From the NCBI GenBank assembly GCA_963719275.1, contig CAVRBT010000015.1, forward strand, positions 62,001-126,000: a stretch of DNA of 64,000 nucleotides. Reading direction: 5' to 3'. Source of the stretch: AC-32 sp963719275. Lineage in GTDB: Bacteria; Actinomycetota; Thermoleophilia; Gaiellales; Gaiellaceae. Position 1 is the first letter of the stretch, and each line of letters opens with the position of its first letter. Positions 16,262 through 24,398 of the stretch are shown piece after piece. The position numbers were made by a program, and so were the translations under genes. The notes beneath the pieces were generated by a model, which worked only from the letters and a program-made list of their open reading frames with translations, did not search any database and was not told where the DNA came from.

Positions 16262-16735
16262 CTACCCGACGAGGGCCCGGTGTTTCTCGAGCGCCCGCTC
16301 TGCCTCCGGGCCGGGCCGCCACGTCAGGCGCGCGTCCTCGCCGCGGCCGAGCGTCGCCGCCGTGGCCGCCCACGCCTCGCCGTCGCCGGGGAGCCCGTCC
16401 GCCCGCAGCTGGGCACACAGCGAGATCAGCGCGGCGAGGTCGCTCACCGCCTCGACCGGGCCGGCCTGGGCGACGCGGACGAGGCCATGTGCGTACAAGT
16501 AGTCGCCGAGCAGCAGCGACGTGTCGGCATCGGCCGGCTCGAACAGCCGCGACCGCCCGTAGTGGAGCAGGTAACCCTCGTAGATCGTCTCGAGGCCGAG
16601 CCCGTACCGCTCCTCGGCGAGCGGCGAGAAGACCGCCTGCCGCTGTGGATCCGCGCTCAGGGCCTCCTGCCACAGCCGGCTCTCCTGCGCCGCCTCACGC
16701 GCGATCGTCTCCCAGAGATCCGTCGTTACAGCCAT
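16262..16735 (-). CDS. Uncharacterised helical protein in the hemB-ubiD run
   Basis: 157 aa from an ATG at 16735 overlapping the hemB stop by 10 bp. No family is recognised with confidence. The sequence is rich in Ala/Leu/Glu and looks all-alpha, and SLLLGDYLYAHGLVRVA recalls the helix around GDYL in polyprenyl synthases, although no aspartate-rich motif is present. It lacks TM segments and a signal peptide. Translational coupling to hemB suggests a partner in heme or quinone metabolism, but that is positional evidence only. Confidence 0.7.
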   Translation of the reverse strand: MAVTTDLWETIAREAAQESRLWQEALSADPQRQAVFSPLAEERYGLGLETIYEGYLLHYGRSRLFEPADADTSLLLGDYLYAHGLVRVAQAGPVEAVSDLAALISLCAQLRADGLPGDGEAWAATAATLGRGEDARLTWRPGPEAERALEKHRALVG

Positions 16736-17688
16736 CCGGCGAGGTCCTTCGTCCAGTAGCTGACCACGAGGTCGGCGCCCGCTCGGACGATCGCGGTCAG
16801 CGATTCGAGCGCGGCCTGGCGCTCGTCGAGCCAGCCACGCGCGCCCGCGGCCTTGAGCATCGCGTACTCGCCGGAAACGTTGTACGCGCCGACGGGGAGG
16901 TCGAAGCGCTCGCGCGCCGCGCGGAGGACGTCGAGGTTCGGCAGCGCCGGCTTGACCAGCAGCGCGTCGGCACCCTCGGCCACGTCTAGCTCGCACTCGC
17001 GCAGCGCCTCGCGCACGTTCGCCGGGTCCAGCTGGTAGCCGCGCCGGTCGCCGAAGGCCGGCGTCGAATCGGCCGCCTCGCGGAAGGGGCCGTAGAAGGC
17101 GCTCGCGTACTTCGCCGCGTAGGAGACGATCGGCGTCTGTCCGTGACCCTCCTCGTCGAGGGCCGCGCGGAGCGCGGCGACGCGGCCGTCCATCATGTCG
17201 CTCGGGCACACGGCGTCCGCGCCCGCGGCCGCGTGGCTCACCGCGGTGCGCGCCAGGAGCTCGAGCGTCGCGTCGTTGTCGACCTCCTCGCCGTCGAGCA
17301 CGCCGCAGTGGCCGTGCGAGGTGTACTCGCAGAGACAGACGTCCGTCAGCAGCACGAGGCGCGGGCTCGACTCGCGCAGCGCCCGCAGCGCGCGCTGGAT
17401 CACGCCGTCCTCGTCCCAGGCGCCGGAGCCATCCGGGTCTTTCTCGTCCGGGATGCCGAAGAGGAGCACCGCGCGCACGCCGAGGCGCTCCGCACCCGCG
17501 GCCTCCGCGACGAGGTCGTCGACGGAGAAACGGCCCAATGCCGGCAGCTCCGGGTTCGGCTCGGTGGCCGGCCCGACGAAGAGCGGGAGGACGAAGTCGT
17601 CCAGGTCGAGTCGCGTCTCGCGGACGAGCGCCCGCAGGCGGTCGCTCCGCCGCAAACGCCTCAGGCGCGTCGTCGGGAACGCACTCAC
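16726..17688 (-). CDS. hemB: Delta-aminolevulinic acid dehydratase (porphobilinogen synthase)
   Basis: 320 aa from a GTG. It condenses two 5-aminolevulinates to porphobilinogen in heme synthesis. The zinc site is visible as DVCLCEYTSHGHCG (three cysteines, so the Zn-dependent type). The two active-site lysines lie in SYAAKYASAFYGPFREA and in LLVKPALPNLDVL, and the C-terminus has GAYNVSGEYAML. It lies 47 bp after the ABC ATPase gene and overlaps the next gene by 10 bp. Heme supply beside b- and c-type cytochrome genes is a sensible grouping. Confidence 0.95.
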   Translation of the reverse strand: MSAFPTTRLRRLRRSDRLRALVRETRLDLDDFVLPLFVGPATEPNPELPALGRFSVDDLVAEAAGAERLGVRAVLLFGIPDEKDPDGSGAWDEDGVIQRALRALRESSPRLVLLTDVCLCEYTSHGHCGVLDGEEVDNDATLELLARTAVSHAAAGADAVCPSDMMDGRVAALRAALDEEGHGQTPIVSYAAKYASAFYGPFREAADSTPAFGDRRGYQLDPANVREALRECELDVAEGADALLVKPALPNLDVLRAARERFDLPVGAYNVSGEYAMLKAAGARGWLDERQAALESLTAIVRAGADLVVSYWTKDLAGWL

Positions 17689-17735
17689 GCGAACAATCTA
17701 CGCGCTTTCCACCCGCGCGAGAACGCTGAAGATCG

Positions 17736-18404
17736 TCACGCAGACAGCGTCTCGACGCGCGAGTGGTCGTACTCGCCGACGGAGCCGGCGAAGACCAGGC
17801 GGCCGTCGCGCAGCGCGGCGACGCGATCGGCCACGCGCTCGACCTCCTCGAGGTTCTGCGTGGCGAAGACGACGGCCCCGCCACCCGCGCGGAGCGCCGC
17901 GACGCGCGCCGACAGCCGGCGCCGCTGTTCCGGGTCGAGCGCGGCCGCCGGCTCGTCGAGCAGAAGCACGTCGGGCGAGCCGAGCAGGGAGATCGCGAGG
18001 TTCAGCCGCTGCCGCTTGCCGACCGAGAGGTTCGCGCTCGGCGCCGCCTCGCCCGGGAGCTCGAGCTCCGCGAGCAGGCGCTCGGCGGCGGCGCTCGGAT
18101 CGGGCTCGCCTTCGAGCCGCGCGAAGAGCTCCAGGTTCTCGCGCGCGGAGAGCCGCCCGTACTGCGCAGGCCGCTGCGGCGCCCAGCCGACGCGCACACC
18201 CTTGCGCCGCTCGATCGTCCCCGCGCTCGGCTCGAGCGCGGCGGCGAGCAGCGAGAGCAGCGTCGACTTGCCGGCGCCGTTCGGGCCGACGAGCGCGAGC
18301 GCCTCGCCGTCCCAGAGCTCGAGCTCCACCGGCTCGAGCGCGTGCGTCTGACCGAACCGGCGGGCGGCGCCTCGAGCGGCGAGGAGCGGCGAGCTCTGCC
18401 TCAA
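17736..18404 (-). CDS. Lone ABC ATPase (CcmA-like)
   Basis: 222 aa from a TTG at 18404 that overlaps the permease stop (TTGA). Walker A is GPNGAGKSTL, Walker B is VLLLDEPAAALDP and the signature is LSVGKRQRLNLA in place of LSGGQ. The usual switch histidine is a glutamine (FATQNLEEVE), which may lower ATP hydrolysis. Size and sequence resemble the heme-exporter subunit CcmA or related exporters, but no CcmB/CcmC-type permease is in the window, and the upstream AI-2E-type protein is not an ABC permease. Confidence 0.8.
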   Translation of the reverse strand: MRQSSPLLAARGAARRFGQTHALEPVELELWDGEALALVGPNGAGKSTLLSLLAAALEPSAGTIERRKGVRVGWAPQRPAQYGRLSARENLELFARLEGEPDPSAAAERLLAELELPGEAAPSANLSVGKRQRLNLAISLLGSPDVLLLDEPAAALDPEQRRRLSARVAALRAGGGAVVFATQNLEEVERVADRVAALRDGRLVFAGSVGEYDHSRVETLSA

Positions 18405-19633
18405 CGACTGGCCGCGGCCGGCGGGTCGGCCGGCGGCAAGGGCGCGACCGGTCGAGTCTCCTCGACGTCGACCTCCACCGGCACCGCCCCGCCCTGTTCC
18501 CACGACTCCAGCGTTACCCGCTCCGCGAAAAACTCCCAGATCGCCTTGGCCGCGGCCAGCAGCGGCAGGGCGACGAGCGCGCCGGGGAGGCCGTAGATCT
18601 CTCCGCCGGCAAGCAGCCCGAAGATGACGAGCAGCGGGTGCAGCCGCAGCGCGCTGCCCATCACGTTCGGCACCACGATGTGCCCCTCGATCTGGTGGAT
18701 CCCGAGGAACAGCAGCCCGACCCAGATCGCCGAGACCGGGTGCACGACGAGCGCGTAGATGAACGGCGGCACCGCGCCGAGCCATGGGCCGAGGTACGGG
18801 ATCAGCTCGGTCACCGCCACCCACGCGCCGAACAGCACCGCATACTTGTCCGCGCCGGGGACCCAACCGAGGGTGCCGAGCACCCACAGGCCGAGGCCGG
18901 CGCTCGTGCCGATGATCAGCGAGAGCAGGAACTGGCCGCGCACGTAGCTGGCGAGCGAGCGCTCGATCCGCGTCAGCAGCGACTGCGAGCCGGGATGCGG
19001 CGGGAAGCGCCGGTCCACGACGCGGCCCAGCCTCGGCATGTCGAGCAGCATGTAGATCGAGACCACGATCACGAGCACGAGGCTGAACAGGAACTTCACC
19101 GTGCCGATCGCCGCGCCCTCGACGAAGTCGATCACGTCCCCCGTGTACTTCGAGACGTCCTTCTCGCGGATCTGCTTGACGAGGTCGTGGCCCTGCTTCT
19201 GGACGTCGATGCCTCCGAGCCGGTGGGTGTCGAGCCAGTGCTGGAAGCGGTCGACGTCACGGTCGGCGTCCGTCCGCGCAGGGTGTCCGTTGGCGACCGT
19301 AAAGTAGTCGTTCACCCGGGTCGCGCTCGACTTGGTCTGGTCGACGACCACCGAGCCGATCGCGACCGCGGCAGCCAGGACGATGGCGGCGAAGCTCAGG
19401 TACACCAGCGCGACGCCGAACCCACGGGGTATCCAGACGCGGGTCAGTGTGCGGACGAGTGGGTTCAGCAGGAACGCGATCAGCGCCGCGACGAGGAAGA
19501 GGAAGACGACATGACGCGCCGCGCCGGCGACCACCCAGAGAAAGAGCAGCACCAGGGGCAGGCCGACGAGCTGAATCCAGCGCGGGATCTCAATCTTCGC
19601 GGCCCCGGCGGAAGGCCCGGCCATGGCGAGCAT
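18401..19633 (-). CDS. AI-2E family transporter (YtvI/TqsA-like permease)
   Basis: 410 aa from an ATG at 19633 (a second ATG is at 19624). About eight TM helices are visible. Between the third and fourth is a ~75-residue cytoplasmic or periplasmic domain (VNDYFTVANGHPARTDADRDV onward). The family core ELIPYLGPWLGAVPPFIYAL and HQIEGHIVVPNVMGSALRLHPLLVIFGLLAGGEIYG is clear. The acidic C-terminal tail is about 40 residues. Members export AI-2, or in other cases Na+/Li+ for H+; the substrate here is unknown. Much longer readings upstream are shadow frames. Confidence 0.9.
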   Translation of the reverse strand: MLAMAGPSAGAAKIEIPRWIQLVGLPLVLLFLWVVAGAARHVVFLFLVAALIAFLLNPLVRTLTRVWIPRGFGVALVYLSFAAIVLAAAVAIGSVVVDQTKSSATRVNDYFTVANGHPARTDADRDVDRFQHWLDTHRLGGIDVQKQGHDLVKQIREKDVSKYTGDVIDFVEGAAIGTVKFLFSLVLVIVVSIYMLLDMPRLGRVVDRRFPPHPGSQSLLTRIERSLASYVRGQFLLSLIIGTSAGLGLWVLGTLGWVPGADKYAVLFGAWVAVTELIPYLGPWLGAVPPFIYALVVHPVSAIWVGLLFLGIHQIEGHIVVPNVMGSALRLHPLLVIFGLLAGGEIYGLPGALVALPLLAAAKAIWEFFAERVTLESWEQGGAVPVEVDVEETRPVAPLPPADPPAAASR

Positions 19634-19783
19634 GGTACCTCCGGCGTCGTACCGCTTCGACGGTCGCGCGACTTCGAGCTCAGCTCGCGTCCGCCTGACT
19701 GGAACTGGGACTTCGGGACCGACGGCGGCCTCGCGCTCGAGCCGCGACGGGTCCCATTGCAGGAGGAGGTCCGCTTCGTTACC

Positions 19784-20554
19784 GTGCCGCGAATGCCACG
19801 CGCCTCGTATGCGAGGCGGCGGCGGGCCGAGAAGGCCCTCGCGCGCCGGAAGAGGCGATTGGCGGGGCTGGTCCTGCTCGCGTCGGTCGCGCTCGTCACC
19901 CTGCTCCTGACCGCCTTCGGGTCTGGTGGCAACCGCGCGGTCCGAACCGCCGCGCCGGCGCCCGCGACGCGACTCCTGCCGGCCGGCCCGCCGAAGCCGC
20001 AAGTGGTCGCGCTCCAGGGGTCGATCCGCCTGATGCTGCCGGTCTCGCGTGTGACCGCGGTCGGCTACCACGCCTCGGCCGACGGCGCCCTCGCGCTGCG
20101 GCCGGTCGGGCGGCAGGTGAACCAGGGGCTCGTCGGCAGGGTCGCGCGGAGCCTCTTCGGCAACGGCGCCAACCGCCTGCGCTACTACGTCCTCGGCGGG
20201 GACGGGGGGCCCGCCACTGCGTCGCTCGACGTGGGCGCGCCGCCCGGGACCGACGTCTACTCGCCGGTGGACGGGACCGTGGTCGGGATCACGCCGTACG
20301 TGCTCGCGGCGAAGCACATGGGCGCGCGGGTCGACATCCAGCCGAGCGGCAATCCGTCGCTCGTCGTCTCGCTCACGCATCTCCGGCCCGACCCGAACCT
20401 GACCGTCGGCTCGACGCTCGCGTCGTCGACGTCGAAGGTCGGCACGATCCTCGACTTCGCGAAGGTCGAGCGCCAGGCACTCGCGCGCGTGACGGCGGAC
20501 GCCGGGAACCACGTGGCGATCGAGATCCACCCTGCCACGCTGTCCCTTCCTTAG
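19784..20554 (+). CDS. M23-like (LytM fold) membrane-anchored protein, probably catalytically degenerate
   Basis: 256 aa from a GTG at 19784; an ATG at 19793 is also possible, and AGGAGGAGGT at 19761-19770 favours the earlier start. A basic N-terminus is followed by one TM helix (LAGLVLLASVALVTLLLTAF). The C-terminal part has the LytM-type layout (LDVGAPPGTDVYSPVDGTVVGI, then SLTHL and VAIEIHP). The first zinc histidine (HxGxD position) is replaced: the sequence reads TASLDVG, so peptidase activity is doubtful. It could be a regulator or scaffold of cell-wall hydrolases. It is followed at once by the 150-bp repeat element. Confidence 0.75.
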   Translation: MPRMPRASYARRRRAEKALARRKRRLAGLVLLASVALVTLLLTAFGSGGNRAVRTAAPAPATRLLPAGPPKPQVVALQGSIRLMLPVSRVTAVGYHASADGALALRPVGRQVNQGLVGRVARSLFGNGANRLRYYVLGGDGGPATASLDVGAPPGTDVYSPVDGTVVGITPYVLAAKHMGARVDIQPSGNPSLVVSLTHLRPDPNLTVGSTLASSTSKVGTILDFAKVERQALARVTADAGNHVAIEIHPATLSLP

Positions 20555-20717
20555 ACCCCATTCCAGCGCGAAGCCTTGAGTCGTCGGAACGCGCTGCGCG
20601 GCGCGTGGACGGCGTCTTCGGTCGCACTCGTATCCTGCGGATACGAGCACTCCCTGCGTCCTTGTCACGCACCACCCATCGCGCCCCGACGACGAAGCGT
20701 CACGCTGAAATGGGGTC
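20554..20717 (+). repeat. Structured 150-bp repeat element, copy 1
   Basis: Terminal inverted arms at 20554-20568 (GACCCCATTCCAGCG) and 20703-20717 (CGCTGAAATGGGGTC) match 14 of 15. The centre has a perfect stem (CTCGTATCC, loop TGC, GGATACGAG). It aligns over 150 bp (20561-20710) with the minus-strand copy at 38381-38530, by eye at roughly 85% identity. It begins at the stop of the M23-like gene and ends about 3 bp before the only usable start of the next gene. Confidence 0.75.
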
Positions 20718-20720
20718 ACC

Positions 20721-21500
20721 CTGAGAATCCTCTTCATCGCGGACGTCTTCGGGACGCCCGGCCGCAAGGCGGTCGAGGAGCGGCTGCCCGGGCTGCGCGA
20801 GGAGCTGGGCGCCGGCTTCTGCGTGGTGAACGCCGAGAACACGGCCGGCGGGGCTGGGTTGACGCCGCGCCTCGCCGAGCGGCTGCTCGCGGCCGGGGCG
20901 GACGTGCTCACGCTGGGGAACCACGTCTGGCGGAGGCGCGAGATCGGCCCGTACCTCGAGAGCTCGGACCGTGTCGTGCGGCCGGCGAACCTCGCGTCGA
21001 GCTCGCCCGGGCGCGGGCTCGCGGTCGCGAAGGCCGACGACGGCACCAGCGTGGCCGTGCTGAATCTGCAGGGCTCGCTCTTCATGTCGACCCCGGTGAG
21101 CCCGTTCGAGGTCGTGGACGAGCTCGTCGAGGAGGCGCGCGCGGCAACGAAGGTCGTGCTCGTCGACTTCCACGCCGAGGCGACGAGCGAGAAGGTCGCG
21201 CTCGCGCGCGTGCTCGACGGCCTGGTCACCGCGGTGATCGGCACGCACACCCACGTGCAGACGAACGACGCGCGGGTGCAGCCCGGCGGCACGGCGGCGA
21301 TCACCGACGCCGGCATGACCGGCCCGCACGACTCCGTGATCGGCGTCAAGGCCGAGCTCGCGATCGGGCGGATGCGCACCGGGATGGGCGTGCGCTTCGA
21401 GCCGGCCGAGGGCGGCGTGCGAATCGAGGGCGCGCTCGTCGAGTGCGACGGCGATGGCCGCGCGCTCAGCTGCGAGCCGGTTCGCGTTCCGGTGCCGTGA
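20721..21500 (+). CDS. YmdB-family metallophosphoesterase, probable CTG start
   Basis: 259 aa if read from a CTG at 20721. LRILFIADVFGTPGRKAVEERL is the full family N-terminus, while the first standard start (GTG at 20823) would cut off a metal ligand. Conserved motifs are DVFGTPGR, NAENTAGGAG, GNHVWRRREI, DFHAEATSEK, GTHTHVQTND and DAGMTGPHDSVIG, as in TIGR00282/YmdB, a dimetal 2',3'-cyclic nucleotide phosphodiesterase. The structured repeat ends just before the start codon, so insertion may have replaced an ATG. The 3' end overlaps the convergent GT87 gene by 35 bp. Confidence 0.88.
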   Translation: MRILFIADVFGTPGRKAVEERLPGLREELGAGFCVVNAENTAGGAGLTPRLAERLLAAGADVLTLGNHVWRRREIGPYLESSDRVVRPANLASSSPGRGLAVAKADDGTSVAVLNLQGSLFMSTPVSPFEVVDELVEEARAATKVVLVDFHAEATSEKVALARVLDGLVTAVIGTHTHVQTNDARVQPGGTAAITDAGMTGPHDSVIGVKAELAIGRMRTGMGVRFEPAEGGVRIEGALVECDGDGRALSCEPVRVPVP

Positions 21501-22689
21501 GCACGACAAGCAGCGCGACCAGCACGAGATCGCGCGCGAGCACGACCCACGACGGGAACGCGTCCAGCGCGACCAGGTCGAAGTAGCGGATCGGGAACCA
21601 GACCTGCGTCAGCAGCAGCGCGAGCGCGAGCAGCGCCGAGGCTGCGAGCCCGCGCCGCCCGCGCACGAGCGGCACGATCGGCAGCAGCCAGATCAGGAAC
21701 TGCGGCGAGAGCACCTTCCCGAGCGCGACGAAGGCGGCGAGCGAGGCGGCGGTGAAGCGGACGAGGCGGTCTGCCGTCGCAGGTCCTCGCGCGGCCGCGA
21801 CCCAGATCCCGACCAGCACTACAGCGAGCAGAACGCTCGAGGCGGTGCCGAGGGCGTCGGGAAGCGAGCCGGTCAGGTTCTGCGAGCCGCGGCTCGAGTC
21901 GACCGTCACCGCGAGCCCGCCGACCTGGTGTGCGGCGAGCAGGAGCGCCGAGCCGAGGCTCTCGATCTGCAGCGGCCGCGTCGTCTGCCGCTCGATGCTC
22001 GCCCACACGCCGTGGGGCGCGAGGACGAGGAACGGCACGATCACCGCGAGCGCGACCGCGGCCGCCACGCCGACGCAGACCAGCGCCGCCCCTCGCCCGC
22101 GCGTCCGCCAGACGTACGCCACCGCCGGAGGGAGCACGGCCGCCGGGAACGCCTTCGCCGCCACGCCGAGCCCGATCGCCGCGAAGCCGAGCCGCTCCCG
22201 CCGCACGAGCACCGCCGCCAGCCCGGCGACCGTGAGCGCCGCCGGCCAGAGGTCGTAGCGGTAGAGGATCACGGAGCCGAGCACGAGCGGCGCGAGCGCG
22301 AAGAAGGCGAGCGCCGCGGCCGTCCGCTCGACGGACGCGTTCAGCGCGCGCAGCGCGAGGGCCATCGCGGCCAGGGCACCGATCCCGCAGAGCGCCATCA
22401 GGGTCTGGAACTCGCGGTGGTACAGCGCGAAGCTCGGCTCCCCGACCGCGGGCAGCCCGAAGGCGGGTAGCGCGCCCGGCGGGTACTCCACCGCGAAGTC
22501 GCGGTAGGGCACGTGCCCGTTCAGCATCGCCTCGCCGTAGCGGTGGTACTCGACCGTGTCGAGGATCAGCGCGTGCTGGTACCAGCCCCAGTGGAGCAGC
22601 GTCATCGCGACGAGGAAGAGGGCGACGGCTCCGGTCAGGAGCCACCGCGGCTCAGTCGACGCCGACCAGCTCTTGGCGAGGACGCTCAA
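21466..22689 (-). CDS. GT87/DUF2029-type integral membrane glycosyltransferase-like protein
   Basis: 407 aa with about 10-11 TM helices. Early in the protein is DTVEYHRYGEAMLNGHVPYRDFAVEYPPG, the extracytoplasmic acidic loop typical of GT-C polyprenyl-phosphate-mannose-dependent glycosyltransferases. Later segments are LYRYDLWPAALTVAGL and GKVLSPQFLIWLLPIVPL, conserved in the DUF2029 group. It probably transfers a sugar from a polyprenyl phosphate on the outer face of the membrane. Its 5' end overlaps the 3' end of the next upstream gene by 38 bp, suggesting a coupled pair. Confidence 0.82.
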   Translation of the reverse strand: MSVLAKSWSASTEPRWLLTGAVALFLVAMTLLHWGWYQHALILDTVEYHRYGEAMLNGHVPYRDFAVEYPPGALPAFGLPAVGEPSFALYHREFQTLMALCGIGALAAMALALRALNASVERTAAALAFFALAPLVLGSVILYRYDLWPAALTVAGLAAVLVRRERLGFAAIGLGVAAKAFPAAVLPPAVAYVWRTRGRGAALVCVGVAAAVALAVIVPFLVLAPHGVWASIERQTTRPLQIESLGSALLLAAHQVGGLAVTVDSSRGSQNLTGSLPDALGTASSVLLAVVLVGIWVAAARGPATADRLVRFTAASLAAFVALGKVLSPQFLIWLLPIVPLVRGRRGLAASALLALALLLTQVWFPIRYFDLVALDAFPSWVVLARDLVLVALLVVLTAPEREPARS

Positions 22690-24388
22690 CGGGCGCGCGG
22701 ACGGCGGCTGTGAGCGGCTCGGCCGTTGGGGCGAGCACCGCGAAGGCCGCGAACGGGAAGAACCAGGGCAGGTAGAGGTAGAACCAGTGGGTCAGGACGA
22801 GCTCGACGCCGAGCAGCAGCGCGGCGGTCAGGGCGGCGAGCTGTAGCGGGGACTTGCGCCGCGGGACGAAGTAGACGGCGAGCGCAGCCACGATCAGCAG
22901 GCCCTCGAGCACCCGCTGGAGCACGTGCAGATCGGGCAGCCCGGCGTGGTACTGCCGCCAGTCCCAGATCGAGAATGGCGACTCGCGGTCGATCTGCCAG
23001 CCGAGCGTGCGGTCCCAGAAGACGCGCGCCGCGTGGACCGGGTTCGGCTCGAGCAGCAGGATCGAGAACGCGGCCAGCGTCGCGGCGAGGAACGCGGCAC
23101 CGAACACGAGCGTCGGCCGCAGCCGTCGCTCCGGGTACGAGGCCCACAGCGGTGCCACGAGCAGCGAGCCGAACTTCGTCCAGCCCGACAGCGCCGCGCC
23201 AACGCCGCGCGCAGCCGGCCACGTCGCCAGCCAGAAGCCCCAGATCAGGAAGAGCGGCGGCAGCGCGTCGTTCGTGTTCGAGCTCGAGACGTACTGCGTG
23301 AACGGGTAGGCGACCCAGGCGAAGGCGAGTGTCACCGCGAGGCGCTGGCCGCCGAAGCGCAGCCCGACGAGCGCGAGACCCAGCAGGCACAGGAGGTCGA
23401 ATGCGATCGACGAGAAGTGCGCAGCAGGCAGGTCGTCCCACTTGCCGGTCCAGCCCAGCGCGAGGTAGCCGGGCAGGTACGTCTCGTAGGCAACGGGGCC
23501 GTAGGTGTCGCCCTGCGGGTTCGCCGACTCGCAGCGCCCGTTGGTCTGGATCCGCTCGCGCGTCTCGCCGTCGGTGTCCGTCGGGCCGCAGGCTTTGCCG
23601 ACCTCGACCGGGAAGTGGCCGTACGGCGACTGGCCGTGGGCGATGCGATCCGCGCCGACGACGCCCGAGTAGCCGACGTCGATCACGTTCGAGGCGCGCA
23701 CGTTCAGCCCGAGGCGGAACCCGGCCGCGAAGACCGTCACGGCGGCGAGCAGCCACACCGGCCACACCGGCACGGCGCCGGTCCCGAGGCGGCCGCGCCA
23801 CCCGCTCCAGGCCATGCGGCCGAGCAGGTAGAGCAGCGGCGGGTAGGCGAGGGGCACGCTCGTGAAGATGTCGCCGCGGTTGAAGAACCACAGCGAGACG
23901 GTGAACGAGAGCAGCACCAGCAGGTCGAGGTTGCGGAGGCTGAACGGCCGGCGCAGGTCGGCGAGCCCGAGGAAGAACAGCGCGCAGAAGCCGAGCCACA
24001 CGGGCGCGCTGTTGATCTCCTTCCCGCCGAAGGCGCCGTCGTAGCCGCGCGCCATCTTCCACGCCACCTGCGGTCCCGTCCACGCCTCCGTGACCGCGCC
24101 GCTCGTGTCATCGACCTTCCCGGTCGCGACCTCGCCCGCAACGCCGGCCCAGACGTTCACCCGCCAGAGCTTGTGGTCCTGGTCGAAGGTCGCGTCGGTC
24201 TGCCACAGCCGCTTCGGGTAGTGGGTGAGCCAGCCGGAGACCTTCTCGTTGCGGAGGAAGATCGCCTTCGCCTGAGCCTCGGTCAGGCGCTGCTCGGGCG
24301 GGCCGAGCGGCTTCGGCTTCCCCGGCGCCGCAAGCGCCGGCCCCGCCAGCAGGAGTCCGACCGCGGCCGCGGCGAGGGCGCGCCTCAT
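22652..24388 (-). CDS. Large polytopic membrane protein with N-terminal PepSY-like domain
   Basis: 578 aa. A signal peptide (residues 1-20, ending ALAAPG) is followed by a soluble domain of ~100 residues (LTEAQAKAIFLRNEKVSGWL, WRVNVWAGVAGEVATGKVDD) that looks PepSY-like. Then come about 12 TM helices with an extracytoplasmic Cys pair (KACGPTDTDG and NGRCES) and aromatic/aspartate loops reminiscent of GT-C glycosyltransferases. No catalytic motif is certain. It is translationally coupled to the GT87-like gene and lies next to GtrA, so a role in moving or adding lipid-linked sugars is a reasonable inference. Confidence 0.75.
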   Translation of the reverse strand: MRRALAAAAVGLLLAGPALAAPGKPKPLGPPEQRLTEAQAKAIFLRNEKVSGWLTHYPKRLWQTDATFDQDHKLWRVNVWAGVAGEVATGKVDDTSGAVTEAWTGPQVAWKMARGYDGAFGGKEINSAPVWLGFCALFFLGLADLRRPFSLRNLDLLVLLSFTVSLWFFNRGDIFTSVPLAYPPLLYLLGRMAWSGWRGRLGTGAVPVWPVWLLAAVTVFAAGFRLGLNVRASNVIDVGYSGVVGADRIAHGQSPYGHFPVEVGKACGPTDTDGETRERIQTNGRCESANPQGDTYGPVAYETYLPGYLALGWTGKWDDLPAAHFSSIAFDLLCLLGLALVGLRFGGQRLAVTLAFAWVAYPFTQYVSSSNTNDALPPLFLIWGFWLATWPAARGVGAALSGWTKFGSLLVAPLWASYPERRLRPTLVFGAAFLAATLAAFSILLLEPNPVHAARVFWDRTLGWQIDRESPFSIWDWRQYHAGLPDLHVLQRVLEGLLIVAALAVYFVPRRKSPLQLAALTAALLLGVELVLTHWFYLYLPWFFPFAAFAVLAPTAEPLTAAVRAPVERPRQELVGVD

Positions 24389-24398
24389 GGCGGCCAGA

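Noticed and set aside
17736..18404. Heme exporter CcmA
   Set aside because: No ccmB, ccmC or other cytochrome c assembly gene lies adjacent, and the ATPase signature and switch residue are atypical, so the name is not given.
17195..20554. Open frame of 1,119 codons on the plus strand
   Set aside because: Only the part from 19784 is a gene; the rest is the antisense shadow of hemB, the ABC ATPase and the AI-2E gene, with no codon or domain support.
20576..20720. Short protein encoded by the 150-bp repeat (GAWTASSVA...SLRPCHAPPIA)
   Set aside because: Both copies can be read in this frame, but there is no ribosome-binding site or conserved stop, and the covarying stems explain the conservation better.
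18401..22645. Open frame of over 1,400 codons on the minus strand
   Set aside because: Only the last 410 codons are a gene (AI-2E family). The upstream part is arginine-rich, opposes the M23-like and YmdB-like genes and is a GC-rich shadow.
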